From contig JBARPB010000040.1 in the NCBI GenBank assembly GCA_049642705.1, positions 1 through 9,673 of the forward strand: 9,673 nt of DNA. The letters run 5' to 3'. Within the stretch, counting starts at the first letter, position 1. Each line of letters starts with the position of its first letter. Source of the stretch: CAZYPU01 sp049642705 (GTDB lineage Bacteria > Omnitrophota > Gorgyraeia > JABMRN01 > RBG-13-46-9). The translations under genes were made by a program, and so were the position numbers. Below are positions 1 to 6,924 of the stretch, in pieces. The notes under the pieces were generated by a model. It was given only the letters and a program-made list of their open reading frames with translations, made no database searches and was not told the DNA's origin.

Positions 1-298
1 TTTCATCGTCGGCCTGGTTTTCTTCCCACCCGTCGCCGTCAGCGTTCTTTTGTATCATGATAAGGCCTGTAGCGCCAAATGCACCCGGCTCTATGCTTTC
101 GTAGCCCGAAGCGCGCATCTCTTCAAGGCGGCTATTGGCTACTTCAAGCGCGGTGCTTCTGTTTCGGTCCACGGCCACGCGCCCCAAGCCGTGGGAAACA
201 AACATTAATAACCCTAGCCCTATAGCGAATATAAGCACTATGGCCAAAATGACGGCGACAAGCGTGAATCCTTTGTTCGGCTGCTTTCTATTTCCCAT
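1..298 (-). CDS. Prepilin-like protein (type IV pilus/type II secretion pseudopilin), 3' end beyond window
   Basis: The first 99 residues can be read; the gene continues past the left edge. The N-terminus is a class III prepilin signal: a short basic leader (MGNRKQPNKG) followed by FTLVAVILAIVLIFAIGLG, so prepilin peptidase should cut after Gly10 and N-methylate Phe11. The hydrophobic helix (about residues 11-33) is the segment that holds pilins in the inner membrane and packs the pilus core. Mature position 5, normally Glu, is Ala here, which is more typical of minor or tip pseudopilins than of the major pilin. The following stretch, with R-STALEVANSRLEEMR at about residues 47-62, resembles the post-helix region of PilV-like minor pilins. 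The start at 298 is supported by a strong ribosome binding site 6 bases upstream and a promoter further up. The specific system is not identifiable from this fragment. Confidence 0.82.
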   Translation of the reverse strand, partial: MGNRKQPNKGFTLVAVILAIVLIFAIGLGLLMFVSHGLGRVAVDRNRSTALEVANSRLEEMRASGYESIEPGAFGATGLIMIQKNADGDGWEENQADDE

Positions 299-304
299 AT
301 TATA

Positions 305-312
305 CCCTCCCC
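305..312 (-). promoter_or_regulatory. Ribosome binding site of the pilin-like gene
   Basis: GGGGAGGG on the minus strand lies 6 bases before the ATG at 298. The six spacer bases read TATAAT. This is too close to the start codon to be a -10 box, so the site is read as a Shine-Dalgarno sequence and it fixes the start codon. Confidence 0.75.
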
Positions 313-330
313 ATAACTACCCTTATTATA

Positions 331-359
331 AGTATATCATATTGGCTAATATATGGCAA
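331..359 (-). promoter_or_regulatory. Sigma-70-like promoter for the pilin-like gene
   Basis: The minus strand reads TTGCCA (359-354), exactly 17 bases, then TATACT (336-331). Each hexamer is one mismatch from consensus. Transcription would begin near 324, about 25 bases before the start codon. The spacer contains a small inverted repeat, ATATT-AGCC-AATAT, which could be an operator half-site pair or could be chance in AT-rich DNA. The promoter sits in the 75-base gap after the glycosyltransferase stop, so the pilin gene probably begins a new transcription unit. No intrinsic terminator was seen for the upstream operon in this gap. Confidence 0.6.
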
Positions 360-373
360 ATGAACGGCGAGGA

Positions 374-1720
374 TTACTGTATTCTATAAATCCAGAAATA
401 ACCTATTTTCTTGATGAGGCGCCCGTACTTCTTGACAAAGATGTCGTCCAGGGCATACGTGATAGCAGCTTCTTTCTGCAGAACGCATAGCGGGGGGCGT
501 TTGAGTTTATTTCTTAGCGCGTATTTTATCGAAAGATAGGAAGAGGTGGAAATCGTCTTTATCTTGAGCCCTACCGAAACCTGGGGGGGCGCTAATATCT
601 CATCGTAAAGGTTTTGCCGTTCCTGCAGGAATTGTGCTGTTTCAATGGCGGGACGTTCTGGCTTTACAACCAGGAAGAAATACATGGAACTTGCGACCTG
701 AATAAATACTATCAAGACGATAATGCATATTGCCATGGTTTTTTTTAAGCCGCACAAAAATTCTGCGGCAAAAATCGACAGGGGGAAAATCAGGTCTAAC
801 ACATATCGCGCGGGCACATATGGCTGAAAGATGTAGAAAACTATCTCCGCAAAAATCCACAAAAGCAGGCATTTGTGGAAGCGGGTCTTTTTAGGACGAA
901 AAATAGCCGCTATAACGCCTATTAGAAATAAAAACGAGGTAACCGGCGTACGTAATAAAAAATATAAAACGGACTGAAGCATGTGGCGGCTTAGCTGAAA
1001 CGCAAGCATGTGATTGAGGCGGTACGGCAGGTGAAGCCTCCACCAAAGCCCGAAACTGTCCGGGTCAATGGTATAAGCTATATAAAAGAATAGCCCCCCT
1101 ATCAAAAGCGCCGCTGACAGGAATACAAGCGTAGTGCGTATTTTTGCGTTCCGGGGGGCCGTTAACAAAACATATGAGATGGGTAAAAGAAGATATACCA
1201 TGTGCGGCTTGAAGCCGATTCCGAGTGCCATCGGCAAAAAAGTAAGCATTCTTATATGCTTTTTTGACGAAAAAGCGCATAATAAAGCCAGGATCCCAAA
1301 AAAATACACCTTGGGCTCCAGCATTGCCCATGTGGTGCCCCTATTATATATTCCGTTTACGGCTATCAGGCAAGCCGCAAAAACGGCTACCGCAAGGCCG
1401 CATTGCCTCTTAACAAGCCAGATGAACAAAAGAAGCGACGCAAGAGCAAAGATAATACTGACATAGCGACCTATCCATATGCTCGGATCGGCTGCTTTAA
1501 AAATTAGAACATGCAAAAATGTATTAAGCGGCGAAAAGCCCGTGTAATACATCCCTTCCAAAGAAAAAACGCCGAATAAAACGTAATTCTTGGCGTTTAT
1601 CAGCCAGTTACCTTCGTCGTTTGTAAAATCATACAGACAGAAACAGCCGAATAAATGAAAAAGAAGTGAAAATAATATTATTCCCGGAATGATTAGATTT
1701 GCCCTTCTTAGTTTATTCAC
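374..1720 (-). CDS. Multi-pass membrane glycosyltransferase, probable GT-C/ArnT-PMT-like family
   Basis: This is a 448-residue integral membrane protein with roughly ten or more hydrophobic segments. The first spans about residues 8-28 and is followed by an outside loop containing NDEGNW, with Asp35 and Glu36. An acidic pair in the first periplasmic loop is the hallmark of GT-C enzymes that move sugars from polyprenyl-phosphate donors onto lipids or proteins. A further acidic residue lies in the MLEP motif (Glu135), and PARYVLDLIFP near residue 310 also fits this class. The C-terminal 80 residues form a soluble extension. Substrate and acceptor cannot be told; lipid A, another glycolipid or a protein are all possible. 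The GTG start lies inside the end of lnt (8-base overlap, GGGGTGAATAA) and has a strong ribosome binding site, so translation is probably coupled to lnt. The next gene downstream has its own promoter. Confidence 0.72.
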   Translation of the reverse strand: MNKLRRANLIIPGIILFSLLFHLFGCFCLYDFTNDEGNWLINAKNYVLFGVFSLEGMYYTGFSPLNTFLHVLIFKAADPSIWIGRYVSIIFALASLLLFIWLVKRQCGLAVAVFAACLIAVNGIYNRGTTWAMLEPKVYFFGILALLCAFSSKKHIRMLTFLPMALGIGFKPHMVYLLLPISYVLLTAPRNAKIRTTLVFLSAALLIGGLFFYIAYTIDPDSFGLWWRLHLPYRLNHMLAFQLSRHMLQSVLYFLLRTPVTSFLFLIGVIAAIFRPKKTRFHKCLLLWIFAEIVFYIFQPYVPARYVLDLIFPLSIFAAEFLCGLKKTMAICIIVLIVFIQVASSMYFFLVVKPERPAIETAQFLQERQNLYDEILAPPQVSVGLKIKTISTSSYLSIKYALRNKLKRPPLCVLQKEAAITYALDDIFVKKYGRLIKKIGYFWIYRIQ

Positions 1721-3752
1721 CCCAGAACCCCCTCTTATTCCCGCGTGCTTCCTTCTGGAGTTTCCGGAAGAGTTCGAGATGTTTTACGTTAGGCGGGAAG
1801 GTATAGACTTGCGCATATCCTTCCTTGAGGAGTTCGGCATTAAGGAGCCTTCCGTCCGGTAAATATACGTAGGCAAGGAGCCTGTCGTAGCGGTCTTTTT
1901 TTTCAACATCAAACTCCAGCCTTACCCTTTTTCCCTCGACAAGAGACCTCGTAAAGCTTGCTGTCTTCCTGCCCATCGCTATAATGGCTTCATGGTCGGT
2001 TTTCGTGCGCTTCGCGTCTCGTTCGAGCTTTCGGCTATACCGGGCCTCAGGCGTGTCTATGCCTATCAGCCTCACCCTTTCCTTATTTTCAAGCTCTATG
2101 GTATCGCCGTCTATTACCTTCGTTACGAGGATATTGGTGTAATCGTATTTCCTGCCGAAAGGAAACGCAAATTTAAATTTTCCCCTGTAATAGGTCTCCC
2201 CTTCGCCGTATGCGGCAAAAGGAAAAGCGAGAATCATCACCAAAATCATGGGGACAAGCCTCTTCCTCACCACAAGTCCCAAAAGTGTCACAACAATGCA
2301 CCCCCAGGCAAATACGTCGCCGAAGCGTGTGTAGAACGACTTAGCAAAGGTTGGTGCTATATTTCCTGAGGCGTATCCGGCCACGAATATCTGGCGGTCT
2401 CCTTCTTTCACGGATTTTACAATCTTTCCCCGGTGGTCTATGATGCATGAAACGCCCGTGTTGGCGGCTCTCAGGACGGGAACCCGGTTTTCAACGGCCC
2501 TGAAAACCGAGCACTGCACGTGCTGCATCGGCGCGGCGGTCTTCCCGAACCAGGCATCGTTCGTTATGTTTACGAGGAATCTTGCGCCATTTCTTACGAA
2601 GTTACGCGAAAGTTCGGGAAAGACATCCTCAAAACATATAAGGACGGAAAAACTGTGAAAGTGCGTTGCCTTACGGATTCTGTCAGGCTTGCGGAAGATT
2701 TCTGTAAATCTGAACTTAAATACGGTAAATTCGCCGCCCCGGTCGAAATCGCCGATGGGCTTGTCGATAAAAGAGCGTATCCGGAATAAACTCTTTTCGA
2801 AAGGTATAAACTCGCCGAACGGAACGAGGTGAATCTTATCGTAACTCGTGAGCACCTTTCCTTTGTTTGATACAAGGGTCGCGCTATTATAGGTTTTTAA
2901 GCCGCTTTTCCTTAGGGTGCCCGTCAGAAGATATATATTATCCGACTTTGCGATTTCCGTTACTTCTTTTTTTAAGTCGCTTTCTTCGAGATAGCCGGGA
3001 AGCGCCGTTTCAGGCCATATTACAAGGCTCAGGCCCTCCTCGGAAAGCGATTCTTTCGTGATGGCCTTATACTTACCTATGATAGACTTTCTGTAGCGCG
3101 GATCCCACTTGATTGTCTGCGGGATATTGCCCTGGATAACGGCTACTTTGAGGTTCTCAATGGGATACCTTTGAGTGATTCTTTTTTGGCCGTACCCGAA
3201 CGTCAACGCGAATAGGATAAATATAAAAAACAGTATATAGAACCTTCCAGGCCTTTTCCTTAATGCAAGATATATGCCGAAGTTCACAATCATAACCAGA
3301 AACGAGACGCCGTAAACGCCGGTCATGTCGGCTATCTGTATCATGGGAAGGTTGAAACTCTGGGAATACCCAAGAAGAGCCCACGGAAAACCCGTAAAGA
3401 GGTAGGCGCGCAGGTATTCGGTGGTTACCCAGAGGGCGGGAACGAAAACTATAGCGTATAGCGTATAGGGTATAGGGTATAGGGAAGTAAAAATCGCGGG
3501 TGCAATTGATAGTAACAGTATTAACGCAATTGTTCCGGGAACGGTTACATTAACAAGCCAGTATAGGATGCCCGAGAAGAAAACGATGCCGAAAAAATAG
3601 CCGGCGAGAAACCTTTGCCTTTTGCCTTTATTTTCAATAGCAAAGAATAGCGGAATAAACGCAACCCACGCCAGGAATTCAAGGTCAAAGTTTGGATACG
3701 CAAGAATTAAAAGAACCGCTGAGAGTACGGGCAGAAAAAACTTATAACGCAT
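1713..3752 (-). CDS. lnt: Apolipoprotein N-acyltransferase fused to a C-terminal thermonuclease (SNase) domain
   Basis: The protein has 679 residues, against about 500 for ordinary Lnt. Residues 1-195 hold the membrane helices and residues 200-460 the periplasmic nitrilase-type domain. The last Lnt helix is at about 478-495. The catalytic triad is visible: Glu248 (IWPETALPGY), Lys306 (SYDKIHLVPFGEF) and Cys373 (LICFED). Lnt adds the third acyl chain to lipoproteins in the inner membrane. After VVRKR (494-498) comes a second hydrophobic stretch ending AAYG at 516, resembling a signal peptide. A complete SNase domain follows at about 540-679: VIDGDT (548-551), Arg561 and Glu569 in RLIGIDTPE, and Arg624 in YDRLLAYVY, matching the nuclease Arg35/Glu43/Arg87 triad. 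By topology the nuclease should be periplasmic, either tethered or released by signal peptidase. About 18 extra residues (349-366) precede the catalytic Cys. The gene lies 24 bases after secA with no clear ribosome binding site. Confidence 0.93.
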   Translation of the reverse strand: MRYKFFLPVLSAVLLILAYPNFDLEFLAWVAFIPLFFAIENKGKRQRFLAGYFFGIVFFSGILYWLVNVTVPGTIALILLLSIAPAIFTSLYPIPYTLYAIVFVPALWVTTEYLRAYLFTGFPWALLGYSQSFNLPMIQIADMTGVYGVSFLVMIVNFGIYLALRKRPGRFYILFFIFILFALTFGYGQKRITQRYPIENLKVAVIQGNIPQTIKWDPRYRKSIIGKYKAITKESLSEEGLSLVIWPETALPGYLEESDLKKEVTEIAKSDNIYLLTGTLRKSGLKTYNSATLVSNKGKVLTSYDKIHLVPFGEFIPFEKSLFRIRSFIDKPIGDFDRGGEFTVFKFRFTEIFRKPDRIRKATHFHSFSVLICFEDVFPELSRNFVRNGARFLVNITNDAWFGKTAAPMQHVQCSVFRAVENRVPVLRAANTGVSCIIDHRGKIVKSVKEGDRQIFVAGYASGNIAPTFAKSFYTRFGDVFAWGCIVVTLLGLVVRKRLVPMILVMILAFPFAAYGEGETYYRGKFKFAFPFGRKYDYTNILVTKVIDGDTIELENKERVRLIGIDTPEARYSRKLERDAKRTKTDHEAIIAMGRKTASFTRSLVEGKRVRLEFDVEKKDRYDRLLAYVYLPDGRLLNAELLKEGYAQVYTFPPNVKHLELFRKLQKEARGNKRGFWGE
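1728..1734 (-). promoter_or_regulatory. Ribosome binding site of the glycosyltransferase, inside lnt
   Basis: GAGGGGG lies 7 bases upstream of the GTG at 1720 and within the last codons of the lnt-nuclease gene. It supports the GTG start and the overlapping, coupled arrangement. Confidence 0.7.
2205..2270 (-). other. Signal-peptide-like junction and possible internal start in the lnt-nuclease fusion
   Basis: The segment between the two modules (residues 495-516) has the layout of an export signal: a basic RKR, a hydrophobic core (LVPMILVMILAFPF), then AAYG before EGE, with Ala at -3 and Gly at -1 for a cut after Gly516. A GTG codon at 2270 would begin this signal exactly. An ATG at 2249 is preceded 9 bases upstream by AGGAAGAGG, a plausible ribosome binding site. 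The nuclease could therefore also be made alone as a secreted protein of about 180 residues. Alternatively the segment is simply a ninth membrane helix. The fusion itself is a continuous reading frame. Confidence 0.45.
3450..3484 (+). repeat. Heptanucleotide tandem repeat inside lnt (five TATAGSG units)
   Basis: On the plus strand two TATAGCG units are followed by three TATAGGG units without interruption. In lnt they encode residues 90-101 (SLYPIPYTLYAI), between two membrane helices. Unit length 7 is not a multiple of 3, so gain or loss of one copy would shift the lnt reading frame. Confidence 0.85.
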
Positions 3753-3779
3753 ATCTTGCAGCTTACAGCTTAAAGCTTA
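3753..3779 (-). repeat. Heptamer tandem repeat at the secA/lnt junction
   Basis: The minus strand reads TAAGCTT, TAAGCTG, TAAGCTG, then a partial CAAG. The first unit includes the secA stop codon and the last unit ends just before the lnt ATG. The short intergenic sequence is thus almost wholly repeat and contains no recognisable ribosome binding site. Confidence 0.75.
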
Positions 3780-6700
3780 TTTCCCGCAGCATTTCTTATA
3801 CTTAAGCCCGCTTCCGCAGGGGCAGGGGTCGTTCCTTCCGACCTTGGGCTCTTTCCTCCTGTAAGTGGTATCCTTTCCCGGCCGCGTATCAGGCATGGCA
3901 GAAGGTATTTCTTTCTCGGGCGCCCTGCCCGCCTTTGGCGGGCGAGGCCCATCAAGGGCGGAATATTCCTCGTGTATAAACGTCTCTTCGTCTTTCTTGA
4001 ATATGCCCCGCGCAAACCTTTCCTCCACGGCAAATGTCTTAAAGAGCCGCTCGACTATCTCCTCGTCGACTGTCCTTAAAAGCTCGGTAAACATCGCGAA
4101 TGCCTCGTGCTGATATTCAACGAGTGGGTCCTTCTGGCCGTAAGAGCGCCAGCTTATACCCTCGCGCAGCTGGTCCATGCTGAAAAGGTAATCCTTCCAG
4201 TTGGAGTCTATCACGCCGAGTGTAATCATCCTCTCAAGATGCTTTGTCTTTTCCTCGTCTAATATGTTTTCTTTTTTCGCATAGTTGGACCTCGAAAGGT
4301 CCAGGACCTTTTTGATTATTTCATCGTCGGTGAGGTTCAAAAAATCCTGCGCCTGGAAGTTCAGCAGGAATTTAAACCTGAGCTTCCTGCAGAAATCGGC
4401 AAAATATTCCTCAGTATCCCCCCGGCCGGCCAGCCAGTCTTCGGTAATAGTTTCCAATATATTGGAAACCTCGCTCTTTACCCCTTCTTCTTCCAGGGCC
4501 AGGCGCCGGCGTGCGTATATCAACTCCCGCTGCTGGTTCATGACGTCGTCATACTTGAGAAGTTGCTTTCTTATTTCGAAATTCTGCATCTCCACCCTTT
4601 TCTGCGCCGTTCCTATGGCCCTCGTAACTAGGGGGTGCTCTATTTCCTGGCCCTCTTCCATGCCGAGGCGCTCCATGATCATCTTTATCCTGTCCGAGCC
4701 GAAGATTCTCATAAGGTTATCCTCGAGCGACAGATAAAACTTCGATGAACCCGGATCGCCCTGCCTGCCGGCCCTGCCCCTCAGCTGATTGTCTATCCTT
4801 CTTGCTTCGTGGCGCTCGGTTCCCAGCACATGAAGTCCGCCGAGCTTTACGACTTTTTCGTGTTCGCGTTCTGTTTTTGATTTGTATTCCGCGAGGTATC
4901 TTTTCCTGACCGCATCACGCTCTTCGGCGGATTCAATCGAAAGTTTCCTCAGGGCGTCGTCCGCGAGGTATTCGGCATTGCCGCCCAAAAGTATATCCGT
5001 GCCCCTCCCGGCCATGTTTGTCGCTATGGTAATGGTCTTGAAGCGGCCGGCCTGCGCAACAATATGCGCCTCCATTTCATGGTACTTGGCATTCAGGATG
5101 TAGTGGATAACACCGCGTTTCTTAAGGAGCGTGCTTAAAACCTCGGACTTCTCGATAGAAATCGTGCCCACGAGGACCGGCCTTCCTTCTTTATATAGAG
5201 CTTCTATCTCATCGCATATGGCGTTAAACTTTTCCTTTTCCGTTTTGTATATGACATCGGTAAAATTGGTCCGCTTTAGGGGTTTATTCGTGGGTATTAC
5301 AACGACGTTAAGGTCGTATATTTTTTCGAATTCGTCGGCTTCGGTCGCCGCGGTGCCGGTCATGCCGGCAAGTTTCCCGTACATCCTGAAGAAATTCTGA
5401 AGCGTAATCGTTGCGAGGGTCTGGGATTCCCTCTGGACTTCCACGTTTTCCTTGGCTTCTATTGCCTCGTGTATGCCCTCGGAGAAGCGCCTGCCAGGCA
5501 TCATTCTGCCGGTAAATTCGTCGACTATTATAACCCTGTTTTCGTGGACGACATAATCGACATCCTTCCGGAAGAGAATATACGCCTTGAGAAGCTGTTT
5601 TATGCTGTCGACGTGCTTCTGTTGCTCAAGATATCCCTGGGTAATCTCGTTCTCCTTTATTAGTTTCTGTTCCCCGGTAAGATCTTCGTCTTTTGCAAGA
5701 CTTGAGAGCTTTGTCTCGAGGTCCTCTATCATGAACTCGACGCCGAACTTCTGGCGCATAATGTCTTCGCCCTTTGAAGTGAAGGAGACCTCCCTTGTCT
5801 TTTCGTCAAACACAAAGTATAGTTTCTCAAGAAGCGCTACCCGCTCATTCTCCATCAGCTTGCTGTCGTAAAGGCTTACGGCTTTGTCGAATAACGTTTT
5901 TATCTTCGTATTTTTCAAAACAAGGTCAAGAAACTCCCTTTCCTTAGGCGAGCCTTTATGTATAAGGTAAAGAAGCCTCTTTGACTCTTCCTCTTCTTCC
6001 TTCTCCTCAGAGACCGCTTTGAACTTGGCAAGCAGTTCGCTGACGAGCTTCCCCTGCAACCTTGAGATATGGTCAACGACGGGCTTCATTTCGACGTAGG
6101 CGGTGTTGGTGCTTTCCGTGGGGCCGGATATAATGAGGGGCGTTCTCGACTCGTCGATCAGGATGCTGTCCACCTCGTCAACAATCGCGAAATTGAAGTC
6201 CCTCTGGACGATATCGTCGGCGTGGATAGCCATGTTGTCGCGTAAATAGTCAAAACCGAACTCGTTGTTTGTCCCGTAAGTAATATCAGAGAGGTAGGCC
6301 TTTTTCCTTTCTTCAGGGTCCATGTCGTGCTGAATTACGCCGACGGAAAGCCCGAGCGACTCGTAAACGGGGCCCATCCATTCCCTGTCGCGCTTGGCTA
6401 AATAGTCATTAACCGTAATGATATGAACTCCCTTTCCGGTAAGGGCATTCAGGTAGGCGGAAAGCGTAGCCACGAGCGTTTTTCCTTCCCCTGTTGCCAT
6501 CTCGGCTATTTTTCCCTCGTGTATGACAATCCCTCCCATGAGCTGGACGTCAAAGTGCCTCATTCCCACGTTCCTTTTGGCCGCCTCCCTTACGACGGCG
6601 AATGCCTCCGGCAAAATAGCATCGAAGAATTTGTTATTCAGGGCTTTGAGCCTTCGTTTTAACTTATCCTTTTCCTGCGGGAAACCCGCTTCCTCTATCT

Positions 6701-6908
6701 TTTTCTCGAGTTCTTCTATTTCGGGGCGCAGTTTCTCCGTCTCTTTCTTTATCTCCTGCCGGAACTTCTCGGTCTTTTCCTTGAGTTCCTCCGGGGAAAG
6801 TCCTGATATTTCCGGCTCAAAGCCGTTTATCTTATCTACCACGGGCTTTAGCCTTATGATTTCCTTTTTATTCTGCGAACCTATAATCTTGCTTAAAATA
6901 AATTTCAT
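3777..6908 (-). CDS. secA: Preprotein translocase ATPase SecA
   Basis: SecA is the motor that pushes unfolded preproteins through the SecYEG channel. All the landmarks are present in the 1043 residues: Walker A MATGEGKT (137-144), Walker B region DEVDSILIDE (244-253), TNMAGRGTD (630-638), the arginine-finger motif QLRGRAGRQGD (708-718), and a C-terminal SEC-C zinc site with Cys1029, Cys1031, Cys1040 and Cys1041 (CxCx8CC). The protein is longer than the 800-900 residues of many SecAs. Most of the excess is a charged insertion at about 285-365 in the first nucleotide-binding domain, before YFVFDEKTREVSF. Similar insertions occur in Bacteroidetes-type SecA. The linker at 983-1020 is proline-rich and contains a DNA palindrome. 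The start fits the family N-terminus (MKFILSKIIGSQNKKEI), although only an A-rich tract, with no Shine-Dalgarno, precedes it. secA lies between prfB and lnt, probably in one transcript. Confidence 0.98.
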   Translation of the reverse strand: MKFILSKIIGSQNKKEIIRLKPVVDKINGFEPEISGLSPEELKEKTEKFRQEIKKETEKLRPEIEELEKKIEEAGFPQEKDKLKRRLKALNNKFFDAILPEAFAVVREAAKRNVGMRHFDVQLMGGIVIHEGKIAEMATGEGKTLVATLSAYLNALTGKGVHIITVNDYLAKRDREWMGPVYESLGLSVGVIQHDMDPEERKKAYLSDITYGTNNEFGFDYLRDNMAIHADDIVQRDFNFAIVDEVDSILIDESRTPLIISGPTESTNTAYVEMKPVVDHISRLQGKLVSELLAKFKAVSEEKEEEEESKRLLYLIHKGSPKEREFLDLVLKNTKIKTLFDKAVSLYDSKLMENERVALLEKLYFVFDEKTREVSFTSKGEDIMRQKFGVEFMIEDLETKLSSLAKDEDLTGEQKLIKENEITQGYLEQQKHVDSIKQLLKAYILFRKDVDYVVHENRVIIVDEFTGRMMPGRRFSEGIHEAIEAKENVEVQRESQTLATITLQNFFRMYGKLAGMTGTAATEADEFEKIYDLNVVVIPTNKPLKRTNFTDVIYKTEKEKFNAICDEIEALYKEGRPVLVGTISIEKSEVLSTLLKKRGVIHYILNAKYHEMEAHIVAQAGRFKTITIATNMAGRGTDILLGGNAEYLADDALRKLSIESAEERDAVRKRYLAEYKSKTEREHEKVVKLGGLHVLGTERHEARRIDNQLRGRAGRQGDPGSSKFYLSLEDNLMRIFGSDRIKMIMERLGMEEGQEIEHPLVTRAIGTAQKRVEMQNFEIRKQLLKYDDVMNQQRELIYARRRLALEEEGVKSEVSNILETITEDWLAGRGDTEEYFADFCRKLRFKFLLNFQAQDFLNLTDDEIIKKVLDLSRSNYAKKENILDEEKTKHLERMITLGVIDSNWKDYLFSMDQLREGISWRSYGQKDPLVEYQHEAFAMFTELLRTVDEEIVERLFKTFAVEERFARGIFKKDEETFIHEEYSALDGPRPPKAGRAPEKEIPSAMPDTRPGKDTTYRRKEPKVGRNDPCPCGSGLKYKKCCGK
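3927..3943. repeat. GC-rich palindrome in the SecA C-terminal linker
   Basis: GCCCGCC-TTT-GGCGGGC is a perfect 7-bp inverted repeat with a 3-base loop. On the minus strand RNA it can be extended by about four more pairs after one mismatch. It lies in secA where it encodes part of the proline/charged linker (GPRPPKAGRAPE, about residues 987-998) between the scaffold domains and the zinc motif. A terminator is unlikely, because it is inside the gene and lacks a U-tract. Confidence 0.65.
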
Positions 6909-6924
6909 TGTTTTTTTTGAATAA

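Noticed and set aside
299..304. TATAAT immediately upstream of the pilin start as a -10 box
   Set aside because: It lies between the ribosome binding site and the start codon, so a transcript starting there would lack both. The TTGCCA-N17-TATACT pair further upstream fits better.
4285..4737. Plus-strand open frame of 150 codons opposite secA
   Set aside because: It is antisense to highly conserved SecA sequence and has no independent start signal or family motif.
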